This document shows positions 25,850-35,333 of a stretch of 64,000 nt of DNA, piece by piece. Numbering within the stretch: position 1 is the first letter of the stretch; each line of letters opens with the position of its first letter. A program made the position numbers and the translations under genes. The notes below the pieces were generated by a model. It had not been told where the DNA came from, did no database searches, and saw nothing but the letters and a program-made list of their open reading frames with translations. Origin of the DNA: Candidatus Gastranaerophilales bacterium (lineage in GTDB: Bacteria; Cyanobacteriota; Vampirovibrionia; Gastranaerophilales; Gastranaerophilaceae); the NCBI GenBank assembly GCA_944325865.1, contig CALVBS010000007.1, positions 48,782-112,781 on the forward strand, written 5' to 3'.

Positions 25850-26755
25850 ATGATTATTATTGATACCGACCTGACAACCCTAATGCAAAAGCTTAATATC
25901 TCTGCTTCCAAAATGCAGGAATACTCTATGATGTCCGTTGAAGACATCGTCGAGGCCGAAGCCGCTGCAGGAAATCAGGAAGCCGTAGCTTATGCAAGAG
26001 AATTATTTACCAATCCGGATCAGCTTGTCAAAATCTTTAAACTGGCTGACCCAAAAAATAAACTCGAAATTCTTGAAGAAATGACTGCTCAGCAGCTTGC
26101 TCTTTTCCTTCCCGAAATGGAAGAATCAGATTTAACAGAAGGATTGAAATATTTTACTCAGGATAAATTACTTGCAATGCTTGAGAGTATTCCTCCGGAA
26201 CAGCTTGTAAATACTGTATTTGAACTTTTTTCTCAGGAAGAAATTATTCAGCACATGCCTGAAGACCAGCTTAATAAGTTTTTAACAAGCACTGATATGG
26301 ATAAAGACAAGATTATGGAACATATGAAACAGATTCCGCCGGAATTTATTGCCCAGATGATAGAAGCCGTAACCGGCCAGCCTGTTGAAGAATTAAATAA
26401 TGATAAAATGCTTGAACAGATAAACGGATTTAATCCGCTGGAATTTCAAAATGCACTTTTATCAATGCAGCCTGTAGCAAAGCAGCAGCTTACACTGGGG
26501 CTTGCAAAAGAAGATACCAAACTGTTTCAGTTGTTTGACGCAAGAGCATATACAAATATGATTAATACTTACAAACAACAGCCTGAACTGGTAAAAGCTA
26601 TGGACGTTATTGAGGAAGACCAAAAAATTAAAATGCTTAAAGAACTTCCTAATGACCTGCTTTCAATCGTAATAACCCAGATTGATGCAAGAGATTTTGC
26701 TGATTTGTTAATCAGCAGATGTCCTGAAATTCTTGCTCAGATTATTGCAAGATAA
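25850..26755 (+). CDS. MgtE N-domain-like helical repeat protein
   Basis: The 301-residue soluble protein is built of repeated acidic helical hairpins (for example LPEMEESDLTEGLKYF and MPEDQLNKFL), in the style of the cytosolic N domain of MgtE magnesium channels, but it has no CBS domains and no membrane segments. Its role is unknown; a scaffold or magnesium-linked regulator is possible. I place the start at the ATG at 25850, 8 bases after AAGAGAGG, instead of an ATG at 25817. The 3' end overlaps the convergent pncC by 14 bases. Confidence 0.6.
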   Translation: MIIIDTDLTTLMQKLNISASKMQEYSMMSVEDIVEAEAAAGNQEAVAYARELFTNPDQLVKIFKLADPKNKLEILEEMTAQQLALFLPEMEESDLTEGLKYFTQDKLLAMLESIPPEQLVNTVFELFSQEEIIQHMPEDQLNKFLTSTDMDKDKIMEHMKQIPPEFIAQMIEAVTGQPVEELNNDKMLEQINGFNPLEFQNALLSMQPVAKQQLTLGLAKEDTKLFQLFDARAYTNMINTYKQQPELVKAMDVIEEDQKIKMLKELPNDLLSIVITQIDARDFADLLISRCPEILAQIIAR

Positions 26756-27224
26756 GTTCCAGAGCTGTATCTATTGCTTTTTGCGTAAAACAGAATTTCA
26801 TTAATTTTCTCGGTAAAAATTTCGGGAGCCGAAATTCTTTTACTAATAATTTGCCCTCATAAAGAGCTGAAACATAAACCAGTCCTACCGGTTTTGTTTT
26901 TGAACCTCCTGTAGGGCCGGCAATTCCCGTTGTGCAAATTGCTAAATCACAGTTTGTACGTTTATGCAAGCCTTCGGCCATAGCTTTTGCACATTCATAA
27001 CTAACTGCAGTATATTTTTCCAAGAATTCTTTATCTATATAAAGCATTTCTTCTTTAGCTTCATATGCATATGTAACGAAATTAAGCTTTACAAATTCGG
27101 AACTTCCCGAAATATCTGTCAGTCTGGAACTTAAAAGTCCGCCGGTACAGGATTCGGCAGTTGCCGCAGTAAGTTGTCGCTGCTTTAAAATGTCAGTAAG
27201 TTTTATAAGATTTCTGTCAAACAT
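26742..27224 (-). CDS. pncC: Nicotinamide-nucleotide amidohydrolase (CinA C-terminal domain)
   Basis: The 160-residue protein carries the CinA C-terminal signature: TAATAESCTGGLLSSRLTD (19-37) with the catalytic Ser, and CTTGIAGPTGG (116-126). The enzyme deamidates NMN to nicotinic acid mononucleotide in pyridine nucleotide recycling. It is the stand-alone form without the N-terminal MoCF-like domain. It shares a minus-strand run with rsmD upstream (29 bases apart). Confidence 0.9.
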   Translation of the reverse strand: MFDRNLIKLTDILKQRQLTAATAESCTGGLLSSRLTDISGSSEFVKLNFVTYAYEAKEEMLYIDKEFLEKYTAVSYECAKAMAEGLHKRTNCDLAICTTGIAGPTGGSKTKPVGLVYVSALYEGKLLVKEFRLPKFLPRKLMKFCFTQKAIDTALELILQ

Positions 27225-27253
27225 AATTCTATTTTATCCCAAATTTTCAAAAA

Positions 27254-27781
27254 TTAATCGGATAAGTTCAATTTTAAAAAAGTAATTGTTTTATCGCCGT
27301 AACTTTTTTGTTTGAGAACTTCAAAACCCGAAAAATCAACATCCGTAACATGTTCCAGAATAACAAAATTGTCGGCTATCGTCTTTACGGCCTGCAGACT
27401 TGCTTCATAAATTCCGGAAAAATAAGGCGGGTCAATGTAAATTACGTCAAACCTTTCTCCAAGTTTCGGTGCAAGTTTAAGGCAGTCACCCCTCAAAAGG
27501 ACAGGGGAAGGATTAAATTTAGAAAAATTATTTTTTATTATATGAAACGCTCCGGGGTTCTTTTCTATGGCACAAACATTTGAAAAACCTCTTGATATTG
27601 CTTCAAGACCCATAATTCCGGAACCTGCAAACATATCAAGGAAACTTTTACCTTCAAAATCAATCATGGCCTGTAATGTATTGAAAATACCCATTCTGAC
27701 TTTAGATAGAGTCGGACGTGTAATCTTTTCATCCGGTGCAACAACCTTTTGTCCTTTAAATATGCCTGCTGTTATATTCAT
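27254..27781 (-). CDS. rsmD: 16S rRNA (guanine966-N2)-methyltransferase RsmD
   Basis: The 175-residue protein has the RsmD features: N-terminal TRPTLSKVRMGIFN (21-34), SAM-binding LDMFAGSGIMGLEA (48-61) and catalytic IDPPY (116-120). It methylates G966 of 16S rRNA during small subunit assembly. Length is normal. It is divergent from the fixC-like gene across a 56-base spacer that holds a good sigma-70 promoter for the latter. Confidence 0.93.
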   Translation of the reverse strand: MNITAGIFKGQKVVAPDEKITRPTLSKVRMGIFNTLQAMIDFEGKSFLDMFAGSGIMGLEAISRGFSNVCAIEKNPGAFHIIKNNFSKFNPSPVLLRGDCLKLAPKLGERFDVIYIDPPYFSGIYEASLQAVKTIADNFVILEHVTDVDFSGFEVLKQKSYGDKTITFLKLNLSD

Positions 27782-27789
27782 GTAACTAT

Positions 27790-27818
27790 TTTACAATGAA
27801 CAAAATTTAGTGTATAAT
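27790..27818 (+). promoter_or_regulatory. Sigma-70 promoter for the fixC/fixX operon
   Basis: TTTACA (27790-27795) and TATAAT (27813-27818) are separated by 17 bases, which is the ideal spacing. The ATG at 27838 follows with AAGGGAG between. Confidence 0.75.
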
Positions 27819-27837
27819 ATTGCCACAAGGGAGTGAT

Positions 27838-29148
27838 ATGTCAAATCTCAGAGAGAATAAAACAGAAGTTATAGTCGTTGGTGCCGGTCCTGCAGGTATT
27901 GCGTGTGCGATTACAGTTGCAAGAGCCGGTCATAAAGTAGTTCTGATTGAACGCGGAAGATTTGCGGGCAGTAAAAATATGTTCGGCGGGGCAATTTATG
28001 CAAAACCGACACGGGAAATTTTTCCAGATTTTGAAAAAAACGCTCCGCTAGAAAGAAAAAATATTGAACATAAATACGCAATATTAGGCGAAACCGACGG
28101 AACGGTTATTTCGTATCAAAACAGACATGAACTTCCCGTAAGCTATACTGTATGCCGCGGCAAGTTTGACCGCTGGATGGCGGAAGAAGCTAAAAAAGAA
28201 GGTGTTACTCTTGTTGAAGAAACCGTTGTCAGAGAATTAATAGTTGAAAATGAAACCGTCGTCGGGGTTAAGACTGAACTGGAAGATTATTATGCTGATA
28301 TTGTCGTACTTGCAGACGGGGTAAATTCACTTCTTGCAAAACAAATAGGCCTCAGAGGGGATATTGAACCGAAAGATGTTGCTGTCAGTGTTAAAGAGGT
28401 GTATAAACTCGATAAAAACAAAATAAATGACAGATTTCTTGTGAACGACGATGAAGGCTGTATTTATGAATTGTTCGGCGGTTCTATGCTGGGGAAATTA
28501 GGACTCGGATTTATTTATACAAATAAAGAGTCTGTCAGCATAGGACTTGGAATTACTCTTGACGAATTTGAAGAAGATGAAACCAAACCTTATGAATATC
28601 TTGACAAATTGAAAAAACATCCCGTAATTGCACCTTTGATTAAAGACGGGGAGTTACTTGAATATTCGGCACATTTGATTCCGGAGGGCGGATTTAAGAA
28701 AATTCCTACACTTTGCGGAGCGGGAGTAATGATTGTCGGAGATGCCGCAATGCTTGTCAATAACCTGCACTGGGAAGGTACAAACCTTGCTATGATTAGC
28801 GGAAAACTTGCAGGAGAAACGGCCGTTGTAGCTCTTTCCAAAGGCGATTTTAGTGAAAATGCCCTGAACAGATACACTGAAGAACTTGAAAACAGTTTTG
28901 TAATGAAGGATTTGAAAACATACAGAGAATTGATGGATATTATCCACACAAGAAAAGAATCCTTCCTGAAATATTATTTGCAGAAGGTGAATTCTTTCTT
29001 TGAAATGTTTACATCGGTAAATAGTGTTCCAAAACGTACACTTTACTGGAATTTTATAAAAAACTTTTTCAAAGACAGAAGCCTGAAAGAACTTTTTAAA
29101 GACGCATGGGCCATAATTAAATTACTATGGAGCATTATGATTAAATGA
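27838..29148 (+). CDS. fixC: FixC-type FAD-dependent electron-transfer oxidoreductase
   Basis: The 436-residue flavoprotein starts with the FAD-binding VIVVGAGPAGIACA (11-24) and has the GDAAMLVNNLHWEGTN segment typical of FixC/ETF-quinone oxidoreductases that binds FAD and substrate quinone. Its C-terminus ends in a hydrophobic amphipathic stretch that could touch the membrane. The next gene overlaps by 4 bases and encodes FixX, the ferredoxin partner. FixA and FixB are not adjacent. The ATG at 27838 is chosen because AAGGGAGTG precedes it; an in-frame TTG at 27820 is upstream of that site. Confidence 0.88.
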   Translation: MSNLRENKTEVIVVGAGPAGIACAITVARAGHKVVLIERGRFAGSKNMFGGAIYAKPTREIFPDFEKNAPLERKNIEHKYAILGETDGTVISYQNRHELPVSYTVCRGKFDRWMAEEAKKEGVTLVEETVVRELIVENETVVGVKTELEDYYADIVVLADGVNSLLAKQIGLRGDIEPKDVAVSVKEVYKLDKNKINDRFLVNDDEGCIYELFGGSMLGKLGLGFIYTNKESVSIGLGITLDEFEEDETKPYEYLDKLKKHPVIAPLIKDGELLEYSAHLIPEGGFKKIPTLCGAGVMIVGDAAMLVNNLHWEGTNLAMISGKLAGETAVVALSKGDFSENALNRYTEELENSFVMKDLKTYRELMDIIHTRKESFLKYYLQKVNSFFEMFTSVNSVPKRTLYWNFIKNFFKDRSLKELFKDAWAIIKLLWSIMIK

Positions 29149-29420
29149 CAATAGACGACAAACTTTCTACAATTAAATACGAACCTGATACAAATTTACA
29201 TTTAAATCCGGATTTTGAACAGTGTAAAACCTGTGAATCCAAGATTTGTACAAGAGTTTGTCCTGCAGGAGTTTACGAGTGGATGGAAGAAGAGGAAAAA
29301 CTGCTCGTCAAATACGAGAATTGCCTTGAATGCGGAGCCTGCAGAATCGCTTGTGAAAAAAAATGCCTTAAATGGGAATATCCTAAAGGCACCAAAGGAG
29401 TAATTTTTAAAAGAGGATAA
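29145..29420 (+). CDS. fixX: FixX-type ferredoxin-like protein
   Basis: The 91-residue protein binds iron-sulfur: CKTCESKICTRVCPAG and a canonical CLECGACRIACEKKC arrangement. FixX carries electrons between the ETF (FixAB) and FixC. It overlaps fixC by 4 bases (ATGA) and so is translated with it. Length is normal for FixX. Confidence 0.9.
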   Translation: MTIDDKLSTIKYEPDTNLHLNPDFEQCKTCESKICTRVCPAGVYEWMEEEEKLLVKYENCLECGACRIACEKKCLKWEYPKGTKGVIFKRG

Positions 29421-29438
29421 TAAGTAAAGGAGAAGATT

Positions 29439-29819
29439 ATGAAAGAAGAATACAGCAACAGACAACGCCGCTGGTATGATAAAGACCCTGTATTATCACA
29501 GGCAATCTCAACACTGGAACAAAGCGACGATGAAACCCAGATCAGAATAGCATTAAATTTAATTAAAATTATTATCGAACACAATATCGAAGATGAAAAA
29601 TACGAAGCAGTTGAAGATATTATTAACGCTGTAGGCTCAGGAGTTGAAGAAAACAGACGCGGACGCTGGTATGATATTGATTCAACAGTAAGAACCGCAA
29701 TGAACATGCTCCAGAATTGTCCTGAAGCAACACAGAGAATAATTGCAAAAGAAATGGCAAAAATGGTCGTTGATAAAATTAAGACCAATGCCGATGATGA
29801 AGATGAAGGCGAAGAATAA
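29439..29819 (+). CDS. Hypothetical protein with an internal duplication
   Basis: The 126-residue soluble protein has two related halves: RRWYDKDPVLSQAISTLEQ (10-28) and RGRWYDIDSTVRTAMNMLQ (72-90), each followed by a helix and, at the end, an acidic tail. No known family is recognised. It follows fixX by 18 bases with AAAGGAGAAG before the ATG, so it may be part of that transcript, and it ends at a strong terminator. Confidence 0.7.
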   Translation: MKEEYSNRQRRWYDKDPVLSQAISTLEQSDDETQIRIALNLIKIIIEHNIEDEKYEAVEDIINAVGSGVEENRRGRWYDIDSTVRTAMNMLQNCPEATQRIIAKEMAKMVVDKIKTNADDEDEGEE

Positions 29820-29841
29820 CGTTTTCTATTAATAATCAACA

Positions 29842-29873
29842 AATATGACGGACAAAATTGTCCGTCATATTTT
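29842..29873 (+). terminator. Strong terminator after the FixCX cluster
   Basis: ATATGACGGACAA and TTGTCCGTCATAT form a perfect 13-bp stem with a two-base loop, followed by TTTT. Confidence 0.85.
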
Positions 29874-29993
29874 AATTGCATATAAAATGCACTACTTAGA
29901 CAAATGTTAATATTTGATTAATTTTTCAATTAATTATTATGTTCAATGATAGACTTGATAGTGTAAAAAAGTTTAGTAGAAAGGGAAGTAAAC

Positions 29994-30503
29994 ATGATTA
30001 GTGAAAAAATGGAAAAAGCATTTAATGAACAGATTAATGCTGAATTATACTCTGAATATTTATATTTATCAATGCAGTCATATTTTGAAAGTTTAAACTT
30101 AAAAGGGTTTGTAAACTGGATGACTGTTCAGGTTCAGGAAGAACACGCCCATGCAATGGGTATGTTTAATTACGTTCACGAACGCGGCGGCAAAGTTGAA
30201 CTTGAAGCCATTGCAAAACCAGAAACCAAATGGGCATCACCGTTAGAAGTGTTTGAACATGTGTTAAAACATGAAGAACTGGTAACATCAAAGATTAATG
30301 CATTAATGGATGTTGCGGAAGATGTAAAAGACCGTGCCGCACTTTCTTTCTTAGACTGGTATTTGAAAGAACAGGTTGAAGAAGAATCAAACGTAGGCGG
30401 TGTTCTTGCAACATTAAAACTCATAGGAGATGATAAAAAAGCATTATTAATGCTTGATAAAGAATTGGCAGCAAGAACATTTGTTGCACCTGTTATCGGT
30501 TAG
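29994..30503 (+). CDS. ftnA: Bacterial non-heme ferritin
   Basis: The 169-residue protein is a four-helix-bundle ferritin. Ferroxidase ligands are visible in order: Glu near 17 (NEQINAELYSEYLYL), the EEHAHA motif (about 49-54), and Glu/Gln residues in the LKEQVEEE helix. It oxidises Fe2+ and stores iron as mineral in a 24-mer cage. It is a single gene between two terminators with AAAGGGAAG before the ATG. No Fur box is clear by eye. Confidence 0.95.
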   Translation: MISEKMEKAFNEQINAELYSEYLYLSMQSYFESLNLKGFVNWMTVQVQEEHAHAMGMFNYVHERGGKVELEAIAKPETKWASPLEVFEHVLKHEELVTSKINALMDVAEDVKDRAALSFLDWYLKEQVEEESNVGGVLATLKLIGDDKKALLMLDKELAARTFVAPVIG

Positions 30504-30521
30504 AATTTATTTTCACCGCAT

Positions 30522-30560
30522 GAAGAGGAGGTTAAGTGTCTAACCTCCTCTTCGTTTTTT
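30522..30560 (+). terminator. Terminator after ferritin
   Basis: GAAGAGGAGGTTA pairs perfectly with TAACCTCCTCTTC around a 6-base loop, then GTTTTTT. Confidence 0.9.
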
Positions 30561-30677
30561 ATAATCCCATAATATAGCCGTATGGCGTATTTTTGTAAAA
30601 ATTTATGTAACTAGTTTGCCTTTCAAAAAAAATTAATATACAATATTTATTAACAGAAATTTGGGAGGATTGGCTTA

Positions 30678-31877
30678 ATGCCGGAATTAGCAAGAAAATA
30701 CGAGAGCCGTGAAAGATATTACTACGGCGATATACAGACTACCCGTCCTGCTGTACAACATTTGAATCCGTACAGATCAACACAGCAGATTTACCCTCAG
30801 CATACCGTAAGAAGAAAACCACAGCCGAATCAGAAAAAAGTTAATAAATATAATAATATTCACAGGATTATTTCATTAACCTTTGCAGCAGTACTAGCAT
30901 TCGGAATTCTTCCGCACGCATATAACAAGATTACAAAACAACTGTTTACAAAATCTGCACATCCTGAAATTAAAGTTGATTACAAACAGCTTGTAAAACC
31001 AACATCAAATTATCTATACAATCATTTATTCATGAACGAATTATCACTTCGCGGGGCCGAAACAAAAAAACCTCTTATGACACCGCTGGAGACAAACGCT
31101 CATCTGGTCGGAATAGAACAAGGTATTAAAAATCTTGCGGCACAATATCCGACAATTAAACCTTCTGTATTTGTATGGGATTATAATACAGGGCATTTTG
31201 CAGATGTTAACGCATCAGTACCTTATTCCGCTGCAAGTATCATAAAGATACCGGTTTTATTACAGCTTTTCCGTTCAATAGAAATGAATCAGGTTTCACT
31301 ATACGACGAAATGACTCTGACAAATTATTACAGAGCGGAAGGTTCCGGCAATTTACAATTCAAGGCGGAAAATTCCAAATATTCAATAGACCACCTTGCA
31401 CGAATAATGATTACGGATTCCGACAATTCGGCAACAAATATGCTTATGTCAAAAATAGGCTCAATGACTGACGTAAATCAGGGCATAAGAGACTGGGGCC
31501 TGAAACATACTCATGTTCATACATGGCTTCCTGATATGCAGGGGACAAATTATACTACCGCCAGAGATTTGGCAGTAATGCTTTACAACATTGAAAACCC
31601 CAAATTTTTAAGTATGTCATCAAGAGAAAAAATCTTTGACTACATGGGACATGTAAAAAATAACAGACTAATAGCAGCCGGTCTCGGTCCGGGAGCATCA
31701 TTAATTCACAAAACGGGCGATATAGGCAAAATGCTCGGTGATGCCGGTATCGTATTTGCACCGAACGGCAAAAAATATATTGTCGTAATCCTTGCGAACA
31801 GACCATACAATTCACCTGCCGGCAAAGACTTTATTGTGAAGGCCTCACAATTAATATATAATTATATGGTAAATTAA
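30678..31877 (+). CDS. Membrane-anchored serine hydrolase of the class A beta-lactamase fold
   Basis: The 399-residue protein has a basic, disordered N-terminus (1-60), one membrane segment (about 62-82, ISLTFAAVLAFGILPHAY) and a periplasmic domain with the penicillin-recognising motifs SIIK (Ser187, Lys190), SDN (248-250) and KTG (345-347). These match class A beta-lactamases. The long cytosolic tail is unusual. It could be a beta-lactamase or a peptidoglycan-acting enzyme; I cannot identify the deacylating glutamate by eye, so resistance is not assured. GGGAGG precedes the ATG. Confidence 0.8.
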   Translation: MPELARKYESRERYYYGDIQTTRPAVQHLNPYRSTQQIYPQHTVRRKPQPNQKKVNKYNNIHRIISLTFAAVLAFGILPHAYNKITKQLFTKSAHPEIKVDYKQLVKPTSNYLYNHLFMNELSLRGAETKKPLMTPLETNAHLVGIEQGIKNLAAQYPTIKPSVFVWDYNTGHFADVNASVPYSAASIIKIPVLLQLFRSIEMNQVSLYDEMTLTNYYRAEGSGNLQFKAENSKYSIDHLARIMITDSDNSATNMLMSKIGSMTDVNQGIRDWGLKHTHVHTWLPDMQGTNYTTARDLAVMLYNIENPKFLSMSSREKIFDYMGHVKNNRLIAAGLGPGASLIHKTGDIGKMLGDAGIVFAPNGKKYIVVILANRPYNSPAGKDFIVKASQLIYNYMVN

Positions 31878-31999
31878 GACTTACTGATTTAAAAGGAGAG
31901 TAACTTAGAAGCCGGTATAGGATGTACTGTAAAAGCACTTTCTGATCCGGATTATTTTAAAAATATTAATTTCTCGCATTAAAATACTATTAATAAATA

Positions 32000-32395
32000 T
32001 CAATCTTCTTTCAAATAATCATCAAAAGTCTTAATATTGACTTTGTATCCACAGCCTTCATGCAGTTGTGCTTTATAAGCTACTCTCTTTGCAGGGTAGT
32101 TTCTGCACATCCTCGGGCGGTGCTTGTAATCCGAACATAACCCCTCAGGTGTTACAAGTTTACAGGCAAATATGAAATTTCCCTCGGCGTCTTTTCCCTT
32201 AATATAAAATCGCCTGTATGCAGGGAATAAAAACTGCATAATCTTAAATTCTTTTTCCGTATATGTGTCAACACTGTACATATAATTACAGCATTTACCG
32301 CATTTTTTGCACTCTCCCGTAACCTCATACACAATCTGTTCTGGTACAAAATATGAACGAATTTCATTAATTATACAAAACAAAAAATCCAGCAT
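32000..32395 (-). CDS. YkgJ-type zinc/iron-binding cysteine cluster protein
   Basis: The 131-residue protein has CKKCGKCCNYM (29-39), then FACKLVTPEGLCSDYKHRPRMCRNYP. This is the CxxCxxCC...C...C pattern of the UPF0153/YkgJ family, thought to chelate zinc or iron. Function is unknown. The N-terminal 25 residues are hydrophobic. It is a single gene convergent with the beta-lactamase-like gene and divergent from PBP1A. Confidence 0.8.
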   Translation of the reverse strand: MLDFLFCIINEIRSYFVPEQIVYEVTGECKKCGKCCNYMYSVDTYTEKEFKIMQFLFPAYRRFYIKGKDAEGNFIFACKLVTPEGLCSDYKHRPRMCRNYPAKRVAYKAQLHEGCGYKVNIKTFDDYLKED

Positions 32396-32471
32396 ATTTA
32401 TATTTTATAAACGATTTGCCAATATATCAACTTTATAATAGAATATTAAGAGATAAAGAGGGGATTATTTT

Positions 32472-34634
32472 ATGGTTAGGATTCGAAGAACTGAAAGAGA
32501 AGCGTCAGCCAAAAGTCTGGCAAAAAGAAATCTTGCAAGACGTAAAAATGCCTTTTGGAATAATTTAAGAAATTTAATAATCTTCCTTATTGCATGTGTA
32601 CTGGCAGGATTGGTTGCGTTTAAAGTTTATCTTTCTTCGCTTCCTCCGATTAAAAACCTCGACGGCTTTAAACCTAATATAGTAACTCAGTTCTATTCTG
32701 CAGACGGTGAAATTATTAAAACATTCACTGCTTATACTTACAGAAAAATCGATATTCAAGATGTTCCGGAAGATTTTATACACGCATTAATTGCAACGGA
32801 AGACAAAAACTTCTATAAACATGAAGGCTATGATTTGACAGGCCTTGTCCGTTCCACAATCCAAAATATTATTGCAGGACGTGTAGTGCAGGGTGCAAGT
32901 ACTATAACACAACAGCTTGCAAGAATATTGTTCCTCTCCAATGAAAGAACTTTTGACCGAAAAATAAGAGAACTCGTTGTTGCTGCAAGAATTGAAAAAT
33001 CAATTTCAAAAGACAAAATCCTTGAAATGTATGTTAATAATGTTTATCTCGGTTCCGGTGCCTATGGTGTCGAAGCCGCGGCTCAAACTTATTTTAATAA
33101 ACACTTAAGCCAGCTTTCATTACCTGAACTTGCACTGATTGCAGGACTGCCTCAGGCTCCGAGCGTATATTCTCCGTTTAACAATATGGATTTGGCAATA
33201 CAAAGACGCAATCAGGTTCTTACCAGAATGTACAAAACGAGATACATTACAAAAGAACAATATGAAAATGCTAAAGCCGCAAAAGTTAAATTAACCGGAG
33301 TTCCAAGATTCTATACTACAAACAAAGCCCCTTACTTCTGTGATTACGTACTAAAAGAACTGGAAAAACTTGGCTTTGACGAAACAGATATTTCGCAGGG
33401 CGGTTACAAAGTTACAACCACACTTGATTATAAAACTCAGGATGCCGTTAACAATGCAATATTGAAAAATTTGAGAAATTACGGTCTTACAAAACCTAAC
33501 CAGCAGGCAGCCGTGTTCACATTCTCTCCTATTGACGGCAGAATTCTTGCATATGCAGGAGGTAAAGATTATACTTACAGCCAGTTTGACCGTGTTCAAG
33601 CAATCAGACCTTCAGGCTCTGCATTTAAACCGTTTGTTTATACAGCAGCTATGGAAAAAGGTATTACTCCTAACGATATGATTGAAGATGCACCTATTAA
33701 AATAGGCGACTGGGCTCCGAGAAATTATGCCTCGAAATACAGAGGAAAAATTCCTGTTTATTCGGCATTAATGGTATCATCCAATGTTTGTGCAGTAAGA
33801 CTTATTCAAGAAGTAGGTATCCGTGCGGTAATTCAGGTTGCCAGAACTCTCGGAATTTCAACCCCGCTTGAATATGATTATACAATCGCACTCGGCTCAA
33901 ACGGAGTTAAACTTTTTGAACTTACCAGAGCATACGGAGCATTTGCAAACGGCGGATATGTGGTTCAGCCTTATGCTATTGAAAAAATAGAAACTTCCCA
34001 TGGAAAAGTTGTTTATAGAGCTCCAAAAACACGTATATCCCGTCAGATAAGCCTTAAAACAGCAGCAGAAATGACGGCAATGATGAAAACCGTAATTGAA
34101 CGCGGTACAGGTGCTGCCGCAAAAATCGGCAAGCCTGCAGCCGGAAAAACAGGTACCACCGACGATTATAAAGATGCAAGCTTTGTAGGCTATACCCCTA
34201 ATGTCGTAACAGGCGTATGGGTAGGTAACGATGACAACTCAGATATGAGATCCATTCAGGGCGGTACAGTGCCGGCACTTATCTGGCGTGATGTAATGAA
34301 GGTTGCAACAGAACCTTACGGAAATACCGATTTTAACTATCCTGAAATTGAACTTAAAGGATTTCAATTAAAACCAGGCAGTATAAAAGTTTATAAAGAA
34401 GAAGAAAAAGAACAGGAAGAAAATCCGGAACAGCAAAATGTAACGGAAACTCCTCCTGCGACCACACCTGCCGAAGCTGTTGAAAATTTCAAAAAGAAAA
34501 ATTCTGTTCAGGCACCTGTACCTGTTGCGGCACCTCAGCCGGTAACACCAGCACCTGCACCTGTTCACCAGCAGCCGGTATCAACTCCTGCACCGACCCC
34601 TATTCCTATGGCAGTTCCGGAGGGTATGAACTAG
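32472..34634 (+). CDS. mrcA: Penicillin-binding protein 1A (bifunctional glycosyltransferase/transpeptidase)
   Basis: The 720-residue protein has a membrane anchor (about 33-52), a GT51 glycosyltransferase domain with Glu110 in IATEDKNFYKHEG and GASTITQQLAR, and a transpeptidase domain with Ser383 (SGSAFKP), SSN near 436 and KTGTT near 559. It builds and crosslinks peptidoglycan outside the membrane. The C-terminal 80 residues are a low-complexity Pro/Ala/Gln-rich tail. Its stop codon shares a base with the rnhC GTG start. Confidence 0.95.
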   Translation: MVRIRRTEREASAKSLAKRNLARRKNAFWNNLRNLIIFLIACVLAGLVAFKVYLSSLPPIKNLDGFKPNIVTQFYSADGEIIKTFTAYTYRKIDIQDVPEDFIHALIATEDKNFYKHEGYDLTGLVRSTIQNIIAGRVVQGASTITQQLARILFLSNERTFDRKIRELVVAARIEKSISKDKILEMYVNNVYLGSGAYGVEAAAQTYFNKHLSQLSLPELALIAGLPQAPSVYSPFNNMDLAIQRRNQVLTRMYKTRYITKEQYENAKAAKVKLTGVPRFYTTNKAPYFCDYVLKELEKLGFDETDISQGGYKVTTTLDYKTQDAVNNAILKNLRNYGLTKPNQQAAVFTFSPIDGRILAYAGGKDYTYSQFDRVQAIRPSGSAFKPFVYTAAMEKGITPNDMIEDAPIKIGDWAPRNYASKYRGKIPVYSALMVSSNVCAVRLIQEVGIRAVIQVARTLGISTPLEYDYTIALGSNGVKLFELTRAYGAFANGGYVVQPYAIEKIETSHGKVVYRAPKTRISRQISLKTAAEMTAMMKTVIERGTGAAAKIGKPAAGKTGTTDDYKDASFVGYTPNVVTGVWVGNDDNSDMRSIQGGTVPALIWRDVMKVATEPYGNTDFNYPEIELKGFQLKPGSIKVYKEEEKEQEENPEQQNVTETPPATTPAEAVENFKKKNSVQAPVPVAAPQPVTPAPAPVHQQPVSTPAPTPIPMAVPEGMN

Positions 34635-35269
34635 TGAGCGAGATTTTTATTCCGCATATCGGTGTTGATGAATCGGGTAAAGGAGACTTTTTTGGCCCGC
34701 TTGTAATTGCGGGTGTGCTTGTTGATGAAAAAACCGCAGAAAAATTCTCCGCACTCGGGATTAAAGACAGTAAAAAAATTACCGATAAAAAAATCCTAAC
34801 ACTTGAACCTATTATAAAAGAAAATGCACCTCATTCCATTGTTGCAATTTCAAACGGAAGATACAACGAGATGTATGCAAGTATAAAAAATTTGAACAAA
34901 CTACTTGCATGGGGACATGCAAGAGTCATTGAAAATATACTTGAAAAAAATGAATGTACCTATGCAATTTCTGACAAATTCGGAAACGACCATTTTATAC
35001 AGGATGCATTAATGAAAAAAGGACGGGAGATAAGACTTGACCAGATGGTAAGAGGCGAAAGCGACATTGCGGTTGCCGCAGCCTCAGTACTTGCAAGGGC
35101 AGCATTTGTACATAAAGTCGAACAAATGCAGAAAGATTACGGCATAATGTTTCCGAAAGGATGTGCTTCTCAGGTAAAAGATTGTGCCGGTGAATTTATT
35201 ACAAAATTCGGCAAAGATAAACTTAAAGAAGTATGCAAAACCCATTTCAAAACTTATAATGAAGTTTAA
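34634..35269 (+). CDS. rnhC: Ribonuclease HIII
   Basis: The 211-residue protein has HIGVDESGKGDFFGP (8-22), the DE dyad and GKGD loop diagnostic of RNase HIII over HII, and RGESDIAVAAASVLARA in the C-terminal half. It removes RNA from RNA-DNA hybrids. The GTG start at 34634 overlaps the PBP1A stop by one base and has GGAGGG upstream. It lacks most of the N-terminal TBP-like domain of larger HIII enzymes. Confidence 0.9.
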   Translation: MSEIFIPHIGVDESGKGDFFGPLVIAGVLVDEKTAEKFSALGIKDSKKITDKKILTLEPIIKENAPHSIVAISNGRYNEMYASIKNLNKLLAWGHARVIENILEKNECTYAISDKFGNDHFIQDALMKKGREIRLDQMVRGESDIAVAAASVLARAAFVHKVEQMQKDYGIMFPKGCASQVKDCAGEFITKFGKDKLKEVCKTHFKTYNEV

Positions 35270-35318
35270 AGGATATTGTAATAAAATTATTATTTTATAG
35301 CTAACTTACTTTGTTTAT

Positions 35319-35333
35319 TATAATAATAAATAT
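35319..35333 (+). promoter_or_regulatory. -10 box close to the start of the restriction cassette
   Basis: TATAAT at 35319-35324 is followed by nine bases and the ATG at 35334, with no Shine-Dalgarno sequence, so the leader is expected to be only about 2-3 bases. Confidence 0.5.

Noticed and set aside
28590..28949. Long antisense reading frames opposite fixC and other core genes
   Set aside because: They lack ribosome sites and family features and mirror the codon pattern of the sense gene.
31885..31983. AAAGGAGAG followed by an open stretch that could encode about 24 residues ending in a TAA
   Set aside because: No start codon lies at a usable distance in that frame; it may be a remnant of a gene, but nothing identifies it.
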